Source of the DNA: DASUGC01 sp035606665
Lineage (GTDB): Bacteria > Acidobacteriota > Vicinamibacteria > Vicinamibacterales > SCN-69-37
Assembly: GCA_035606665.1 (NCBI GenBank)
Contig: DATNEY010000027.1
Span: forward strand, 186,001-250,000
Direction of reading: 5' to 3'
Length of the DNA: 64,000 nt
The notes beneath the pieces were generated by a model. It was not told the origin of the DNA and did not search any database. It saw only the letters and a list, made by a program, of their open reading frames with translations. Of the stretch, positions 24,627 to 33,286 are shown piece by piece (position 1 is the first letter of the stretch; every line of letters starts with the position of its first letter). The position numbers and the translations under genes are program-made.

Positions 24627-26464
24627 TACTGCACCTGCTCCTGAGCACGAACGGAATCGGAGATGCTGCGGGCGTCGATCGGCAGACCGTCGTAGTGCAG
24701 CACGCTTCTCATATTCGGGGCGAGCGACGGGTCGAGATCCAGCCTCAGCAGGCTGAGCATCTGCGCGTCCCGGTTCTGCTCGACGACGTACACACGATCG
24801 AACTTCCGGACGAACGCCTCGACTTCCGGGCCGAACGGATAGGCCCGGAGCCGCAGGTAGGCTGTCTTCAGACCCGCCTCTTCCCGCAGCTGGTCGCGGC
24901 CTTCCTGGACCGCCCAGTGGCTCGATCCGTAGGCAATGATGCCAATCGTGGCGTCGGCATCCGACTCGAGGATCGCGGGCGGGACGAGTGTCTTGGCCGT
25001 CTCGAACTTCCTCGCCAGCCGATCGAGATTCTGCACGTAGTCGTCGGCGCGCTCGGAGTACTGCGCCATCGCGTTGTGACCGGAACCGCGGGTAAAGAAC
25101 GCCGGCATCGGCGTGCCCGGCAGCGTGCGATACGGAATCGCGTCGCCGTCCACGTCCTTATAGCGGCCCCACGTTGCACCGAGCTCCTTGACCTTCGCCT
25201 CATCGAGCACCTTGCCGCGATCGAACGGCTGCTCCGGGTACTTGAATGGATGCGCCATCCACGTATTCATGCCGAGATCGAGGTCGCTCATGACGTACAC
25301 GATGGTCTGAAGCCGTTCCGACAAATCGAACGACTCCATGGCCATCGTGAAGCACTCTTCCATCGACGACGGCAGGAGCATGACGTGACGTGTGTCGCCG
25401 TGCGAGTTCACCGCGGTGAAGAGGATGTCGCCCTGCGCGGTGCGGGTGGGCAGGCCCGTTGAGGGGCCGACGCGCTGGATGTCGAACACGACCGCGGGAA
25501 CCTCGGCGTAGTAAGAGAGGCCCGCGAATTCGGACATCAGGCTGACGCCGGGACCGGACGTCGATGTCATCGCGCGCGCGCCCGCCCAGCCGGCGCCAAT
25601 GACCATGCCGATCGCCGCGATCTCGTCCTCTGCCTGAACGATGGCGAACGTCGCCTTGCCGGTCGCCTTGTCCATGCGGTGCTTCCGCATGTAGCCAATC
25701 AGGGCTTCAGGCAGTGACGACGACGGGGTGATGGGATACCAGGCGCAGACCGTGACGCCGGCGAACATGCAGCCCATGGCCGCCGCCTGATTGCCTTCAA
25801 TCAGTATCTGGCCGTCCGTCTTGTTCAGGTGTTCGACGCGGTACGGATGGCGGATCTGAAGATTCTCTTCCGCGAACTTCTTCCCCGCTTCGAGGGCGCC
25901 GAGGTTGAGCTGCATGGCCTTCGGCTTCTTGCCGAGCTGTTTCGCAAGCGCCTTCTCCATCTGCGCGAGGTCGATGCCCAGCAGGTGCGACAGCACGCCG
26001 TCGTAAATCATGTTGCGGACGAGGCGCCGCAGCTTGGCGTCCGTGCACACGCCGGCCACGATCTTGTCGAACGGTACCGGATAGAAAATAAGATCGTCGC
26101 GCAGGCTCTTCAGGTTGAGCGGCTCGTCATAGACAACCGCCCGTCCCGGCTCCAGCGTCATCACGTCTTCCTTCGCCGTCTCGGGATTCATTGCGACCAG
26201 GAAGTCCACTTCGCGCTTGCGGCTGATGTAGCCGCGGTGATTGGCGCGAATGGAGAACCAGGTCGGAAGGCCGGCGATGTTCGACGGAAAGAGGTTCTTT
26301 CCGGACACGGGCACGCCCATCTGAAAGATCGCTCGCAGGAGCACCAGGTTCGCGGTCTGGCTGCCCGATCCGTTGACAGTGGCGACCTGGACGGTGAAAT
26401 CGTTGACGACGGGGGTGCTTGGAGCGGCCTCCGCCGGAGATGCGCTTGGAGACGGTGAACTCAT
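24626..26464 (-). CDS. korA: 2-oxoglutarate:ferredoxin oxidoreductase, fused gamma-alpha subunit
   Basis: 612 residues from the ATG at 26464 (a GTG is one codon earlier). The N-terminal ~200 residues form the gamma domain (VNGSGSQTANLVLLRAIF, then GLPTWFSIRANHRGYISR), followed by a linker and the alpha domain with YPITPSSSLPEAL and the conserved GAGWAGARAMTSTSGPG. This fusion is typical of KorA in Bacteroidetes-, Actinobacteria- and Acidobacteria-like genomes. The enzyme replaces the lipoamide-dependent 2-oxoglutarate dehydrogenase; none of its genes is seen here. The Ser/Pro/Ala-rich start has no signal peptide. Confidence 0.93.
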   Translation of the reverse strand: MSSPSPSASPAEAAPSTPVVNDFTVQVATVNGSGSQTANLVLLRAIFQMGVPVSGKNLFPSNIAGLPTWFSIRANHRGYISRKREVDFLVAMNPETAKEDVMTLEPGRAVVYDEPLNLKSLRDDLIFYPVPFDKIVAGVCTDAKLRRLVRNMIYDGVLSHLLGIDLAQMEKALAKQLGKKPKAMQLNLGALEAGKKFAEENLQIRHPYRVEHLNKTDGQILIEGNQAAAMGCMFAGVTVCAWYPITPSSSLPEALIGYMRKHRMDKATGKATFAIVQAEDEIAAIGMVIGAGWAGARAMTSTSGPGVSLMSEFAGLSYYAEVPAVVFDIQRVGPSTGLPTRTAQGDILFTAVNSHGDTRHVMLLPSSMEECFTMAMESFDLSERLQTIVYVMSDLDLGMNTWMAHPFKYPEQPFDRGKVLDEAKVKELGATWGRYKDVDGDAIPYRTLPGTPMPAFFTRGSGHNAMAQYSERADDYVQNLDRLARKFETAKTLVPPAILESDADATIGIIAYGSSHWAVQEGRDQLREEAGLKTAYLRLRAYPFGPEVEAFVRKFDRVYVVEQNRDAQMLSLLRLDLDPSLAPNMRSVLHYDGLPIDARSISDSVRAQEQVQ

Positions 26465-26482
26465 CACGAAAAGTATATCTGC

Positions 26483-27358
26483 TCAGGCTTTTCCCAACGC
26501 ATTCACAAGCGCGCGCCCCATGTCGGCGGGGCTCTTCACGACGTGAACACCTGCGTCGGTGAGCGCCTGCATCTTCTCGGCGGCGGTGCCCTTGCCGCCC
26601 GCGATGATGGCGCCCGCATGACCCATTCGGCGCCCCGGAGGCGCTGTCTGACCGGCAATAAAACCCACAACAGGCTTCCTGAACGAGGCCTTGATGAACG
26701 CCGCGGCCTCCTCCTCGGCGCTACCGCCGATCTCGCCGATCAGAACGACCGCCTCGGTTTCCGGATCTGCCGCGAACAACGTCAATGCGTCAATAAATGA
26801 GGTACCGATGAGCGGGTCGCCCCCGATTCCGATACACGTCGTCTGCCCCAGCCCCAGGGCGGTGAGCTGGTGGATGGCTTCGTACGTGAGCGTGCCGCTC
26901 TTGGAGACAATGCCGACCTTACCAGGCTTGCAGATGTGGCCGGGAATGATGCCCGCCTTGGCCTGGCCGGCGGTGATCACGCCCGGGCAGTTGGGCCCTA
27001 CCAGGCGCATGCCGCGGCTGCGCACCACGGTCATCGCGCGCATCATGTCGACGACGGGAATGCCTTCAGTGATGCAGACAGCCAGGGGCAGGCCGGCTTC
27101 TGCGGCCTCCATGACAGCGTCTCCGCCACCCGGTGGCGGAACAAAGATGACGCTGGCGTTGGCGCCTGTTGCCTTCACGGCGTCCTCGACGGTGTTGAAC
27201 ACCGGCCAGCCTTCGTGGGTCGTCCCGCCCTTGCCAGGAGTGACACCGCCGACGACGTTGGTGCCGTACGCCTGCGCGGCCTTTGCGTGGAATGTGCCTT
27301 CGCGGCCAGTCAGGCCCTGGACAAGAAGACGCGTATTGCGATCGATTAGGACAGCCAT
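26483..27358 (-). CDS. sucD: succinyl-CoA synthetase, alpha subunit
   Basis: 291 residues, normal length. With SucC it makes succinate, CoA and ATP (or GTP) from succinyl-CoA. The CoA-binding Rossmann part has RLLVQGLTGREGTFHA and NVVGGVTPGKGG; the active-site phosphohistidine is H247 in RRMGHAGAII. It lies upstream of korAB and directly downstream of sucC, which couples two consecutive TCA steps in one transcript. The 28 nt between sucC and sucD carry a 16-nt repeated unit. Confidence 0.95.
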   Translation of the reverse strand: MAVLIDRNTRLLVQGLTGREGTFHAKAAQAYGTNVVGGVTPGKGGTTHEGWPVFNTVEDAVKATGANASVIFVPPPGGGDAVMEAAEAGLPLAVCITEGIPVVDMMRAMTVVRSRGMRLVGPNCPGVITAGQAKAGIIPGHICKPGKVGIVSKSGTLTYEAIHQLTALGLGQTTCIGIGGDPLIGTSFIDALTLFAADPETEAVVLIGEIGGSAEEEAAAFIKASFRKPVVGFIAGQTAPPGRRMGHAGAIIAGGKGTAAEKMQALTDAGVHVVKSPADMGRALVNALGKA

Positions 27359-27362
27359 GTAG

Positions 27363-27394
27363 TGATTGAGTTATTGACTGATTGAGTTATTGAC
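27363..27394. repeat. junction repeat, two 16-nt units, overlapping the sucC stop
   Basis: Two exact copies of tgattgagttattgac (27363-27378 and 27379-27394). The second copy contains the TAA stop of sucC (27387-27389 on the minus strand). It fills the sucC-sucD junction. Confidence 0.9.
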
Positions 27395-28550
27395 GGGAGA
27401 GGCCGACGACCTTGTCGGCGGCCTCACCCATGGAATCTGCTGTTGTGAAGTTGAGGCCACTCTCGCGGAGCATCTGCTTGCCGAGCTCCACGTTCGTGCC
27501 TTCCATGCGGATGACGATCGGCACGCGGACGCCGAGGTCGGTGACCGCGGCGATGACGCCCTGCGCCAGCACATCGCAGCGCAGGATGCCGCCGAAGATA
27601 TTGATGAGCACGGCCTTGACGCTCGTATCCGACATCAGGATGCGGAACGCGTTCTTGATTTGCTCGGCATTGGCGCCGCCACCGACGTCGAGGAAGTTCG
27701 CCGGCTCCCCTCCGGCCAGCTTGATGATGTCCATCGTCGCCATCGCGAGGCCGGCGCCGTTCACCATGCAGCCGATGGTGCCGTCGAGCTTGATGTAGTT
27801 GAGCGAGAACTTCGATGCCTCGACCTCGAGCGGCGCCTCCTCATCGAGGTCACGCAGTTCCTTGATGTCGGCGTGCCGATAGAGCGCGTTGTCGTCGAAA
27901 TTGAGCTTGGCGTCGAGCGCGATGAGATCGCCGCCGGCGGTGACGATAAGGGGATTGATCTCGAGGAGCGACGCATCGGTCGCGACAAAGGCCTGGTAGA
28001 GCGCCATCATCATCCTGACGCCCTTGCCCACCTGATCTCCGGCCAGGCCCAGCGCGAACGCGAGCTGCCTGGCCTGATACGGTTGCAGGCCGAGCGCCGG
28101 ATCGACGAAGGCCTTGTGGATCCGCTCGGGCGTCTCGTGCGCGACCTTCTCGATTTCGACGCCGCCGTCCTGACTGGCCATCACGACTGGCTTCTGCGTC
28201 GAGCGGTCGATGACAATGCCGAGGTAGAGCTCGCGGGCGATCTGAAGTCCCTCTTCGACGAGGACGCGCTTGACGATGCTGCCTTCGGGTCCGGTCTGGT
28301 ATGTGACCAGACGCATGCCGAGCATCTTCGCCGCGGCGTCGCGCGCTTCGGCCGGGCTCTTCACGACCTTGACGCCGCCACCCTTGCCGCGGCCACCGGC
28401 ATGGATCTGGGCCTTCACCACGGACACGGCGCCGCCAAGACGCTCGGCTATCGCCCTGGCGTCATCCGCGTTGAACGCGACTTCGCCGCGCGGCACCGCC
28501 ACGCCGTACTTCTTGAGAATCTCTTTGCCCTGATACTCATGGATCTTCAT
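27387..28550 (-). CDS. sucC: ADP/GDP-forming succinyl-CoA synthetase, beta subunit
   Basis: 387 residues. ATP-grasp N-terminal part with MKIHEYQGKEILKKYGVAV and the glycine-rich KAQIHAGGRGKGGGVKVV. The C-terminal flavodoxin-like part has NIFGGILRCDVLAQGV and GGEPANFLDVGGGA. These regions bind nucleotide and grip the phosphohistidine loop of SucD. The ATG at 28550 is the standard start. It heads the sucCD-korAB transcript and stands divergent from sdhCAB with a 142-nt region that contains a palindromic repeat. Confidence 0.95.
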   Translation of the reverse strand: MKIHEYQGKEILKKYGVAVPRGEVAFNADDARAIAERLGGAVSVVKAQIHAGGRGKGGGVKVVKSPAEARDAAAKMLGMRLVTYQTGPEGSIVKRVLVEEGLQIARELYLGIVIDRSTQKPVVMASQDGGVEIEKVAHETPERIHKAFVDPALGLQPYQARQLAFALGLAGDQVGKGVRMMMALYQAFVATDASLLEINPLIVTAGGDLIALDAKLNFDDNALYRHADIKELRDLDEEAPLEVEASKFSLNYIKLDGTIGCMVNGAGLAMATMDIIKLAGGEPANFLDVGGGANAEQIKNAFRILMSDTSVKAVLINIFGGILRCDVLAQGVIAAVTDLGVRVPIVIRMEGTNVELGKQMLRESGLNFTTADSMGEAADKVVGLSRQ

Positions 28551-28571
28551 GCGGGTTGGGAGTCTATCAAA

Positions 28572-28612
28572 GACCTCGGGAGTCGTTTCCGTGCGAAAAC
28601 GACAACTCGAGT
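28572..28612. repeat. dispersed palindromic element, imperfect copy
   Basis: Contains gacctcgggagtcgttt (28572-28588), identical to the left arm of the perfect palindrome at 56542-56594, followed by a degenerate right arm (gaaaacgacaactcgagttt). Located between divergent sucC and sdhC. Confidence 0.75.
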
Positions 28613-28664
28613 TTGCAGGGTAACTGCGGGATGCGCTCTGGCAGGGAAACGAGTCCAGAGGTCT

Positions 28665-28673
28665 TGATACAAT
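28665..28673 (+). promoter_or_regulatory. extended -10 promoter element for sdhCAB
   Basis: TGATACAAT (TG-n-TACAAT) ends 18 nt before the sdhC ATG. No good -35 is visible, which fits an extended -10 promoter and a leader of about 12 nt. Confidence 0.45.
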
Positions 28674-28691
28674 CTCTGGTTGGAGTCACGG

Positions 28692-29378
28692 ATGCGGACG
28701 CGGCAGTTGTTCACGAGCTCGGTCGGGACGAAGCTGCTGATCGCCTTGACCGGACTGGCGCTCTCTGGCTTCCTCGTGTTCCACCTTGCCGGTAACCTGC
28801 TGCTCTTCTTTGGACCTGAGCAGTACAACGAGCATGCACATTCGCTGATTTCAAATCCGTTGGTCGTCCCGGCGGAACTCGGCCTGATCGCCATCTTCCT
28901 GCTTCACGTCTTCAAGGCAATTTCGAACTACCTCGGCAACCGCAAGGCACGGCCGGTGGGTTATGAGGCGAAGGCGTGGGCAAAGGGACCGAGCCGGAAA
29001 TCCTGGGCCTCCACCACGATGATCGTCTCGGGACTGATCACTCTGGCGTTCGTCCCGCTCCACCTTCTGACCTTCAAGTATGGCCCGCACTACGCCTCAC
29101 CGGAGGCCGGAGTACGCGACCTCTATCGCCTGCTCATCGAGGTCTTTCAGAGACCCGGCTACGTCGTGTTCTACGTCTTTGCGATGACAGTGACGGCCAT
29201 GCACCTGCGCCACGGAGTCTCGAGCAGCCTGCAGTCGCTCGGACTGATTCCCGCGCGGTGGATACGAGCGTTCCTTGCCGCCGGGTTGCTCCTGGCGTTG
29301 GCTGTGGGCACCGGGTTTGTTCTCATCCCTGTCTACATCTATTTGTTCGTGACGCCGGGTGGGCCCCGACTGCCATGA
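28692..29378 (+). CDS. sdhC: succinate dehydrogenase cytochrome b558-type subunit
   Basis: 228 residues from the ATG at 28692; a TTG at 28680 gives four more residues but is less likely. Five membrane helices carry the heme-ligand type histidines (FHLAGNLLLFF near 34, LLHVFKAISNY near 76, TAMHLRHGV near 174). This is the single large b558 subunit that anchors SdhA and SdhB to the membrane and passes electrons to quinone. The sequence order sdhC-A-B and the 4-nt ATGA overlap with sdhA indicate one operon. Confidence 0.9.
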   Translation: MRTRQLFTSSVGTKLLIALTGLALSGFLVFHLAGNLLLFFGPEQYNEHAHSLISNPLVVPAELGLIAIFLLHVFKAISNYLGNRKARPVGYEAKAWAKGPSRKSWASTTMIVSGLITLAFVPLHLLTFKYGPHYASPEAGVRDLYRLLIEVFQRPGYVVFYVFAMTVTAMHLRHGVSSSLQSLGLIPARWIRAFLAAGLLLALAVGTGFVLIPVYIYLFVTPGGPRLP

Positions 29379-31288
29379 CGCTCGACTCGAGAACGCCGTC
29401 CGGGCCGCTGGCCGGCAAGTGGGATCGGCACCGGTTCGAATCCAGGCTGGTCAACCCGGCCAATCGTCGCCGCCATTCGGTCATCATCGTCGGCACCGGC
29501 CTCGCAGGTGCCTCGGCCGCATCCTCGCTCGGCGAGCTCGGCTATCAGGTGCTGAGCTTCTGCATCCACGACAGCCCACGGCGGGCCCACAGCATCGCCG
29601 CGCAGGGTGGCATCAACGCGGCGAAGAACTATCAGAACGATGGTGACAGCATCCAGCGCCTGTTCTACGACACGATCAAGGGTGGGGACTATCGGGCGCG
29701 CGAGGCCAATGTGTACAGGCTGGCGCAGCTCTCGGTGAACATCATCGATCAGTGCGTCGCCCAGGGAGTGCCGTTCGCCCGCGAGTACGGCGGCCAGCTC
29801 GACAATAGATCTTTCGGCGGCGCGCAGGTCTCGCGCACGTTCTACGCCCGCGGCCAGACCGGTCAACAGCTCCTCCTCGGCGCCTATCAGTCGATGATGC
29901 GACAGGTCGAGCGCGGTTCCGTGACCGTGTTCGCCCAGCGCGAGATGCTCGATCTCGTCATCGTCGATGGGCGCGCCCGCGGAATCATCTGCCGCAATCT
30001 CATCACCGGCCGGCTGGAGCGGCACGTGGCCGACGCGGTCTGCCTGGCGACCGGCGGGTACGGCACCGCCTATTACCTTTCCACGAACGCGGTGAACTCG
30101 AACGTCACGGCGGCGTGGCGCGCTCACAAACGTGGCGCGCTGTTTGCGAATCCGTGCTTCACGCAGATCCATCCGACCTGCATTCCTGTCTCAGGCGACC
30201 ATCAGTCCAAGCTCACGCTGATGTCAGAGTCGCTCAGGAATGACGGCAGGGTCTGGGTGCCGAAGAATGCGGGCGACACGCGGCATCCAAACGACATTCC
30301 GGACGGCGATCGGGACTACTACCTCGAACGCAAGTATCCGAGCTTCGGTAACCTGGTCCCGCGCGACGTGGCGTCACGCAATGCGAAATCGGTCTGTGAC
30401 GAGGGCCGCGGCGTCGGCGAAAGCGGCCTCGCCGTTTACCTGGATTTCAGAAACTCGATTGAGCGGGTTGGCCACGACGTCATCGCCGCCCGGTACGGCA
30501 ACCTGTTCGAGATGTACCGCAAGATCACCGATCAGGATCCGTACAAGGAGCCGATGCGGATCTACCCGGCCATCCACTACACGATGGGCGGGCTGTGGGT
30601 GGACTACAACCTGATGAGCAACGTGGCTGGCCTGCACGTGCTCGGTGAAGCGAACTTCTCGGATCACGGCGCGAACCGCCTCGGCGCGAGCGCGTTGATG
30701 CAGGGACTCGCCGACGGGTACTTCGTCATCCCCTACACGCTCGCGCATTACCTGGCTTCGACGTCGCTTCCCACAGTGACGGCGGAGCACGACGCGTTCG
30801 CCGAAGCCGAAGCGAGCGTTCAGGGCCGGATCGATCGGATCCTCGCCGTCAAGGGTTCGAAGACGCCCCGCGAGCTGCACCGCGAGCTCGGCCGGCTCTT
30901 GTGGGACGAAGTCGGCATGTCGCGCACCGATGCGGGCCTGCGCCGTGCCCTTTCACGCATCCCGCAGCTCCGCGAGGAGTTCTGGCAGAACGTCTCGGTA
31001 CCGGGCGAGACGAACAACCTCAACAAGAATCTCGAATACGCGGGACGCGTGGCCGACTACCTCGAGTTTGCGGAGCTGCTTGCGCTCGACGCGCTCGAGC
31101 GCCGCGAGTCGTGCGGCGGCCACTTCCGCGAGGAAAGCCAGACACCTGACGGCGAGGCGCAGCGTGACGACGCGAACTTTTCATACGTGGCGGCGTGGGA
31201 GTTCAAGGGCGTTGGTGCGATGCCGGCGTTGCACAAGGAACCGCTGGACTTCGAGTACGTGAAGCCGTCGCAGCGGAGCTACAAGTGA
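29375..31288 (+). CDS. sdhA: succinate dehydrogenase flavoprotein subunit
   Basis: 637 residues from the ATG that overlaps the sdhC stop. The FAD dinucleotide-binding motif is SVIIVGTGLAGASAA (35-49), the FAD-linking histidine is H72 in RRAHSIAAQGG, and the dicarboxylate-binding stretch includes FTQIHPTCIP and the HYTMGGLWVDYN capping-domain region. It oxidises succinate to fumarate on the cytoplasmic face. A longer frame back to 28976 overlaps sdhC and is not used. The sdhB GTG overlaps the stop by 4 nt. Confidence 0.95.
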   Translation: MTLDSRTPSGPLAGKWDRHRFESRLVNPANRRRHSVIIVGTGLAGASAASSLGELGYQVLSFCIHDSPRRAHSIAAQGGINAAKNYQNDGDSIQRLFYDTIKGGDYRAREANVYRLAQLSVNIIDQCVAQGVPFAREYGGQLDNRSFGGAQVSRTFYARGQTGQQLLLGAYQSMMRQVERGSVTVFAQREMLDLVIVDGRARGIICRNLITGRLERHVADAVCLATGGYGTAYYLSTNAVNSNVTAAWRAHKRGALFANPCFTQIHPTCIPVSGDHQSKLTLMSESLRNDGRVWVPKNAGDTRHPNDIPDGDRDYYLERKYPSFGNLVPRDVASRNAKSVCDEGRGVGESGLAVYLDFRNSIERVGHDVIAARYGNLFEMYRKITDQDPYKEPMRIYPAIHYTMGGLWVDYNLMSNVAGLHVLGEANFSDHGANRLGASALMQGLADGYFVIPYTLAHYLASTSLPTVTAEHDAFAEAEASVQGRIDRILAVKGSKTPRELHRELGRLLWDEVGMSRTDAGLRRALSRIPQLREEFWQNVSVPGETNNLNKNLEYAGRVADYLEFAELLALDALERRESCGGHFREESQTPDGEAQRDDANFSYVAAWEFKGVGAMPALHKEPLDFEYVKPSQRSYK

Positions 31289-32028
31289 CTATTCACCTTC
31301 GAGTCTGGCGGCAGGCCGGGCCGGATGCCCCCGGACGATTCGAAATCCATACGGCCGAAACCGTCTCTCCGGATATGTCCTTCCTCGAGATGCTCGATGT
31401 CGTGAACGAGCAGTTGATCAGGAAGCACGTGGAGCCGATCGCCTTCGATTCGGACTGCCGAGAGGGGATCTGTGGAACCTGCGGCTTCCTCGTGAACGGC
31501 CGGCCCCACGGCCCCGAACCATGCACGACGGTCTGCCAGCTCCACATGCGGGCGTTCCGGGACGGAGACACGATTACGCTCGAACCCTGGCGGGCCGCCG
31601 CGTTTCCGGTCATCAAGGACCTGGTCGTCGACCGGAGCGCGTTCGACCGGATTATCCAGGCCGGGGGCTATACCTCCGCCAACGTCGGCGGTGCCCCCGA
31701 TGGCAACGCCCTGCCGATCCCAAAGCCGGCCGCCGAGGCGGCATTCGACGCCGCCCAATGCATTGGCTGTGGGGCCTGTGTCGCGGCGTGCAAGAACGCG
31801 TCAGCGGCTCTGTTTACTTCTGCCAAGGTTGCGCACCTGGCGCACCTGCCCCAGGGCCAGGTCGAGCGGCAGGCGCGCGTCCTTAATATGGTCAGCAGGA
31901 TGGACCGGGAAGGCTTTGGCTCGTGCTCGAACGAGGGGGAATGTGAGGCCGTGTGCCCCAAAGGTATCTCCCTCACCAGCATCGCCACCATGAACAGGGA
32001 GTTCTGGCGGGCCTTGCTTGGTTCTTAG
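31285..32028 (+). CDS. sdhB: succinate dehydrogenase iron-sulfur subunit
   Basis: 247 residues from a GTG that overlaps the sdhA stop. The [2Fe-2S] domain has C58, C63, C66 and C80 (DCREGICGTCGF). The ferredoxin-like domain has CIGCGACVAACKN and CSNEGECEAVCPKGIS for the [4Fe-4S] and [3Fe-4S] centres. The subunit carries electrons from FAD to the membrane quinone site. The order and sequence match the class of b558-type succinate:quinone oxidoreductases. Confidence 0.95.
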   Translation: MTIHLRVWRQAGPDAPGRFEIHTAETVSPDMSFLEMLDVVNEQLIRKHVEPIAFDSDCREGICGTCGFLVNGRPHGPEPCTTVCQLHMRAFRDGDTITLEPWRAAAFPVIKDLVVDRSAFDRIIQAGGYTSANVGGAPDGNALPIPKPAAEAAFDAAQCIGCGACVAACKNASAALFTSAKVAHLAHLPQGQVERQARVLNMVSRMDREGFGSCSNEGECEAVCPKGISLTSIATMNREFWRALLGS

Positions 32029-32034
32029 AGTGTT

Positions 32035-32151
32035 CTAGGCTTCTTCGCGCCAGAGAGTGGTCAGGGAACCCCAGATTCCCACCACCAGCAAGGCGCATCC
32101 CGCGAGGGTCGTCAGCGTCGTCACAAGCAACTCCGGTTGATGGAATTGCAA
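32035..32151 (-). CDS. possible 38-residue single-helix membrane protein
   Basis: A TTG start gives a short protein with one clear membrane helix (LLVTTLTTLAGCALLVVGIWG) and a charged end (LWREEA). There is no strong ribosome-binding site, and no homologue is recognised. It lies convergent to sdhB. The rest of 32152-32344 shows no gene apart from a hairpin near 32310-32340. Confidence 0.3.
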   Translation of the reverse strand: MQFHQPELLVTTLTTLAGCALLVVGIWGSLTTLWREEA

Positions 32152-32309
32152 GGCGTGTGCCCGGCTCCGGGAGAACTGGCCCCTTAGAAAACCCAGGATA
32201 GTGCAGGGAGAGGCGATGCAAGCGCGCCGACCGTCCGGTCGCACATGTCGGCCTGCCAACACTTTTGTCGCGAACGCCGGGGTAAGACCACCGTCGCCAA
32301 GGCTATGGT

Positions 32310-32340
32310 GGTCCGCCGAAGCCTTGCGCGAAGGCGGACC
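32310..32340 (-). terminator. hairpin downstream of mdh
   Basis: Arms GGTCCGCC and GGCGGACC around gaagccttgcgcgaa lie just beyond the mdh stop (32345 on the minus strand). No T tract follows, so termination efficiency is unclear. Confidence 0.45.
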
Positions 32341-32344
32341 CGGC

Positions 32345-33286
32345 CTACACTCCGATGACGGTCGTCAGCTCCTTCACCGCGGCTGCCGACTTGTTCAGCG
32401 CCGTCTGCTCGTCCGGGGTCAGGCGGATCTGAATGATCTCCTCCGCCCCGCCCTTGCCCAGCTTCACCGGCACACCCAGGAACTGGTCCCGGACTCCGTA
32501 CTCCCCCGTAAGGAAGACGGAGCACGGCAGGATCGACTTCTTGTCCTTGAGGATCGCCTCGACCATGACGGCCGCCGCGGCACCCGGGGCGTACCAGGCG
32601 CTGGTCCCGACCAGCTTGGTAATCTCGGCGCCGCCATTGGCGGTCCGGGTGCAGATTTCATCGAGCTTGGCCTGGGACAGCTTCCCCATCGCGACCAGTT
32701 CCGTCAGAGGGATCCCCGCGACCGTCGAGAACCTGGGCAGCGGCACCATGGTGTCGCCATGGCCGCCGAGGACGAATGCATGGATATTCTCGACGCTCAC
32801 GTTGAGTTCCATCGCGATGAAGGTCCGCATGCGGGCCGAGTCGAGCACACCGGCCATGCCAACCACGCGCTCCCGTGGGAATCCGCTCAGCCGGTACACG
32901 GCCTGGCACATCGCATCGAGTGGATTGGCAACGGGGACGATGATGCAGTTCGGCGAGTACTTGACGACCTGCTCGGTCACCGACTGCATGATCTTGTAGT
33001 TGACCTGCAGGAGATCATCGCGGCTCATGCCCGGCTTGCGCGGCACACCCGACGTGATGACGACGACGTCGGAGCCGGCGGTGGCGGCATAGTCGCTCGT
33101 GCCCACGAGCCGCGTATCCGAACCGTCGATCGGGCACGCCTGAAAAATGTCGAGGGCGATCCCCGCGGCTTTCTCCGCCGCGATGTCGACAATCACGACA
33201 TCTGCCAATTCCTTGACCGCGATCGCACGAGCAACTGTTGCGCCGACGTTGCCGGCGCCGCCCACGACAGTAACCTTCCGATTCAT
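32345..33286 (-). CDS. mdh: malate dehydrogenase (LDH-like type)
   Basis: 313 residues. NAD-binding motif VVGGAGNVGA (7-16) with D34 in VIVDI for NAD preference; substrate loop with R83 (GVPRKPGM) and R152 (DSARMR), and the catalytic H176 in GGHGDTMVP. These fit a malate-specific member of the LDH-like group. It interconverts malate and oxaloacetate and closes the TCA set of this window. It overlaps icd by 1 nt (TAATG), so mdh follows icd in one transcript. Confidence 0.95.
   Translation of the reverse strand: MNRKVTVVGGAGNVGATVARAIAVKELADVVIVDIAAEKAAGIALDIFQACPIDGSDTRLVGTSDYAATAGSDVVVITSGVPRKPGMSRDDLLQVNYKIMQSVTEQVVKYSPNCIIVPVANPLDAMCQAVYRLSGFPRERVVGMAGVLDSARMRTFIAMELNVSVENIHAFVLGGHGDTMVPLPRFSTVAGIPLTELVAMGKLSQAKLDEICTRTANGGAEITKLVGTSAWYAPGAAAAVMVEAILKDKKSILPCSVFLTGEYGVRDQFLGVPVKLGKGGAEEIIQIRLTPDEQTALNKSAAAVKELTTVIGV

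Noticed and set aside
27390..28667. Plus-strand frame (425 codons) opposite sucC
   Set aside because: Shadow of a fully conserved sucC; His/Asp/Arg-rich composition is typical of antisense frames in GC-rich DNA.
28976..29374. N-terminal extension of sdhA
   Set aside because: It overlaps sdhC in another frame; the ATG at 29375 overlaps the sdhC stop in the usual ATGA way and gives the normal SdhA N-terminus.
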